Shown: positions 63,505 through 64,000 of the stretch, piece after piece
Numbering within the stretch: the stretch's first letter is position 1
How the letters are laid out: each line of letters opens with the position of its first letter
The notes under the pieces: generated by a model
The model's input: only the letters and a program-made list of their open reading frames with translations
Database searches by the model: none
Told to the model about the DNA's origin: nothing
Made by a program: the position numbers and the translations under genes
NCBI RefSeq assembly: GCF_007745175.1
Contig: NZ_CP036271.1
Coordinates: 5,096,314-5,160,313, forward strand
DNA length: 64,000 nt
From: Caulifigura coniformis
Lineage (GTDB): Bacteria > Planctomycetota > Planctomycetia > Planctomycetales > Planctomycetaceae
Direction: 5' to 3'

Positions 63505-64000
63505 ATGTCGCTCAACATCGCCCCCGGGAAAACCAACATCGGCTGGATCGGCACCGGCGTGATGGGGCACAGCATGGTCGGCCACCTGATGAAGGCCGGC
63601 TTCAAGGCGACGGTTTACAACCGGTCGAAGGACAAGGCGGCCGAATTGCTGAAGGCGGGGGCGGCGTGGGGCGACACCCCGAAGGCCGTGGCCGAGAAGT
63701 CGGACGTCGTGTTCGCCATCGTTGGGTTTCCAAAGGACGTGCGGGAAGTGTTCCTGGGTGACCAGGGCGCGCTGGCCGGTGCAAAGGCGGGAACGGTGCT
63801 GGTCGACATGACGACCAGCGAGCCGTCGCTGGCGGTCGAGATTGCGGACACCGCGAAGAAGAAGGGAGTTCACTCGGTCGATGCGCCGGTGTCGGGCGGC
63901 GATGTCGGGGCGAAGAATGCGGCGCTGTCGATCATGATCGGCGGCGATAAGGACGTGGTTGACGCGCTGAAGCCGTGCTGGGAGGCGATGGGCAAGACGA
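63505..64000 (+). CDS. 3-hydroxyisobutyrate dehydrogenase-family protein, partial
   Basis: The gene starts at ATG 63505, preceded by AGAGGAA, and runs off the end of the window, so only the first 165 or so codons are seen. The visible part is a Rossmann fold with the family motif [17 protein letters not shown] (near residues 12-28), then [14 protein letters not shown] and [23 protein letters not shown], the substrate-binding motif of beta-hydroxyacid dehydrogenases. The catalytic lysine lies beyond the end. The substrate cannot be told; many members reduce tartronate semialdehyde or oxidise 3-hydroxyisobutyrate. Confidence 0.9.
   Translation, partial: MSLNIAPGKTNIGWIGTGVMGHSMVGHLMKAGFKATVYNRSKDKAAELLKAGAAWGDTPKAVAEKSDVVFAIVGFPKDVREVFLGDQGALAGAKAGTVLVDMTTSEPSLAVEIADTAKKKGVHSVDAPVSGGDVGAKNAALSIMIGGDKDVVDALKPCWEAMGKT

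Overview
The window reads as a chromosomal segment of a high-GC member of the Planctomycetes, most likely family Planctomycetaceae. This rests on gene content, not on a marker gene: a cytochrome-c/DUF1549/DUF1553 protein with an embedded LamG-like domain, a TAT-exported Gfo/Idh/MocA oxidoreductase, an exported FG-GAP repeat protein, a sialate O-acetylesterase, a C-terminal remnant of a large surface protein, and dispersed CACGAAGG-type repeats around a GxxExxY gene. There is no plasmid, phage or CRISPR signature. Genes lie on both strands and several neighbours overlap by 4 bp (ATGA or GTGA) or overlap tail to tail.

Layout. 1-5.2 kb: a membrane protein, a BatA/VWA membrane protein with an FHA protein, and a DUF488 protein. 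5.6-12.7 kb: a Tad/Flp pilus operon on the plus strand (prepilin peptidase, TadE, CpaB, TadG-like, CpaF, TadB, TadC) with a stem-loop in each of its four longer internal gaps; no pilin or secretin gene is present. 12.7-17 kb: priA, with an inverted repeat over its start codon, tRNA-Ala(CGC) and serA. 17.5-28.5 kb: a nitrate assimilation locus. A histidine kinase with a NarX-like periplasmic P-box and a FixJ-type regulator diverge from an operon of a NarK-type transporter, a fused NirB-NirD nitrite reductase, a fused four-cluster Fe-S/DmsC-type membrane protein and a NasA-type molybdoenzyme; a perfect 18-bp palindrome lies in the divergent promoter region. The inferred scheme is nitrate import, quinol-linked reduction to nitrite, then NAD(P)H-linked reduction to ammonium in the cytoplasm.

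29-35.6 kb: a GNAT/acyltransferase-3 pair, the cytochrome-c/DUF1553 protein and a small secreted protein. 36-39.3 kb: purQ and dcd, convergent around a nine-copy 15-bp tandem repeat, then a stand-alone M41-type peptidase, a small hypothetical gene and a DUF2071 protein. 39.4-48.7 kb: an alginate-export-type porin, a Gfo/Idh/MocA protein, an FG-GAP protein, an ABC exporter, a sialate O-acetylesterase and a thioredoxin-fold protein. 48.8-60.5 kb: a LutB-type protein, speA, an outer-membrane-type protein, MoxR, an MqnD-like protein, methionine aminopeptidase, a GT2 glycosyltransferase, LhgO and a serine hydrolase. 60.5-64 kb: two degraded genes, a class I aminotransferase, a GxxExxY nuclease-like gene bracketed by imperfect inverted repeats, and the start of a 3-hydroxyisobutyrate dehydrogenase-family gene that runs off the window.

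All functions are inferred from motifs, length and context read by eye; no database search was run.
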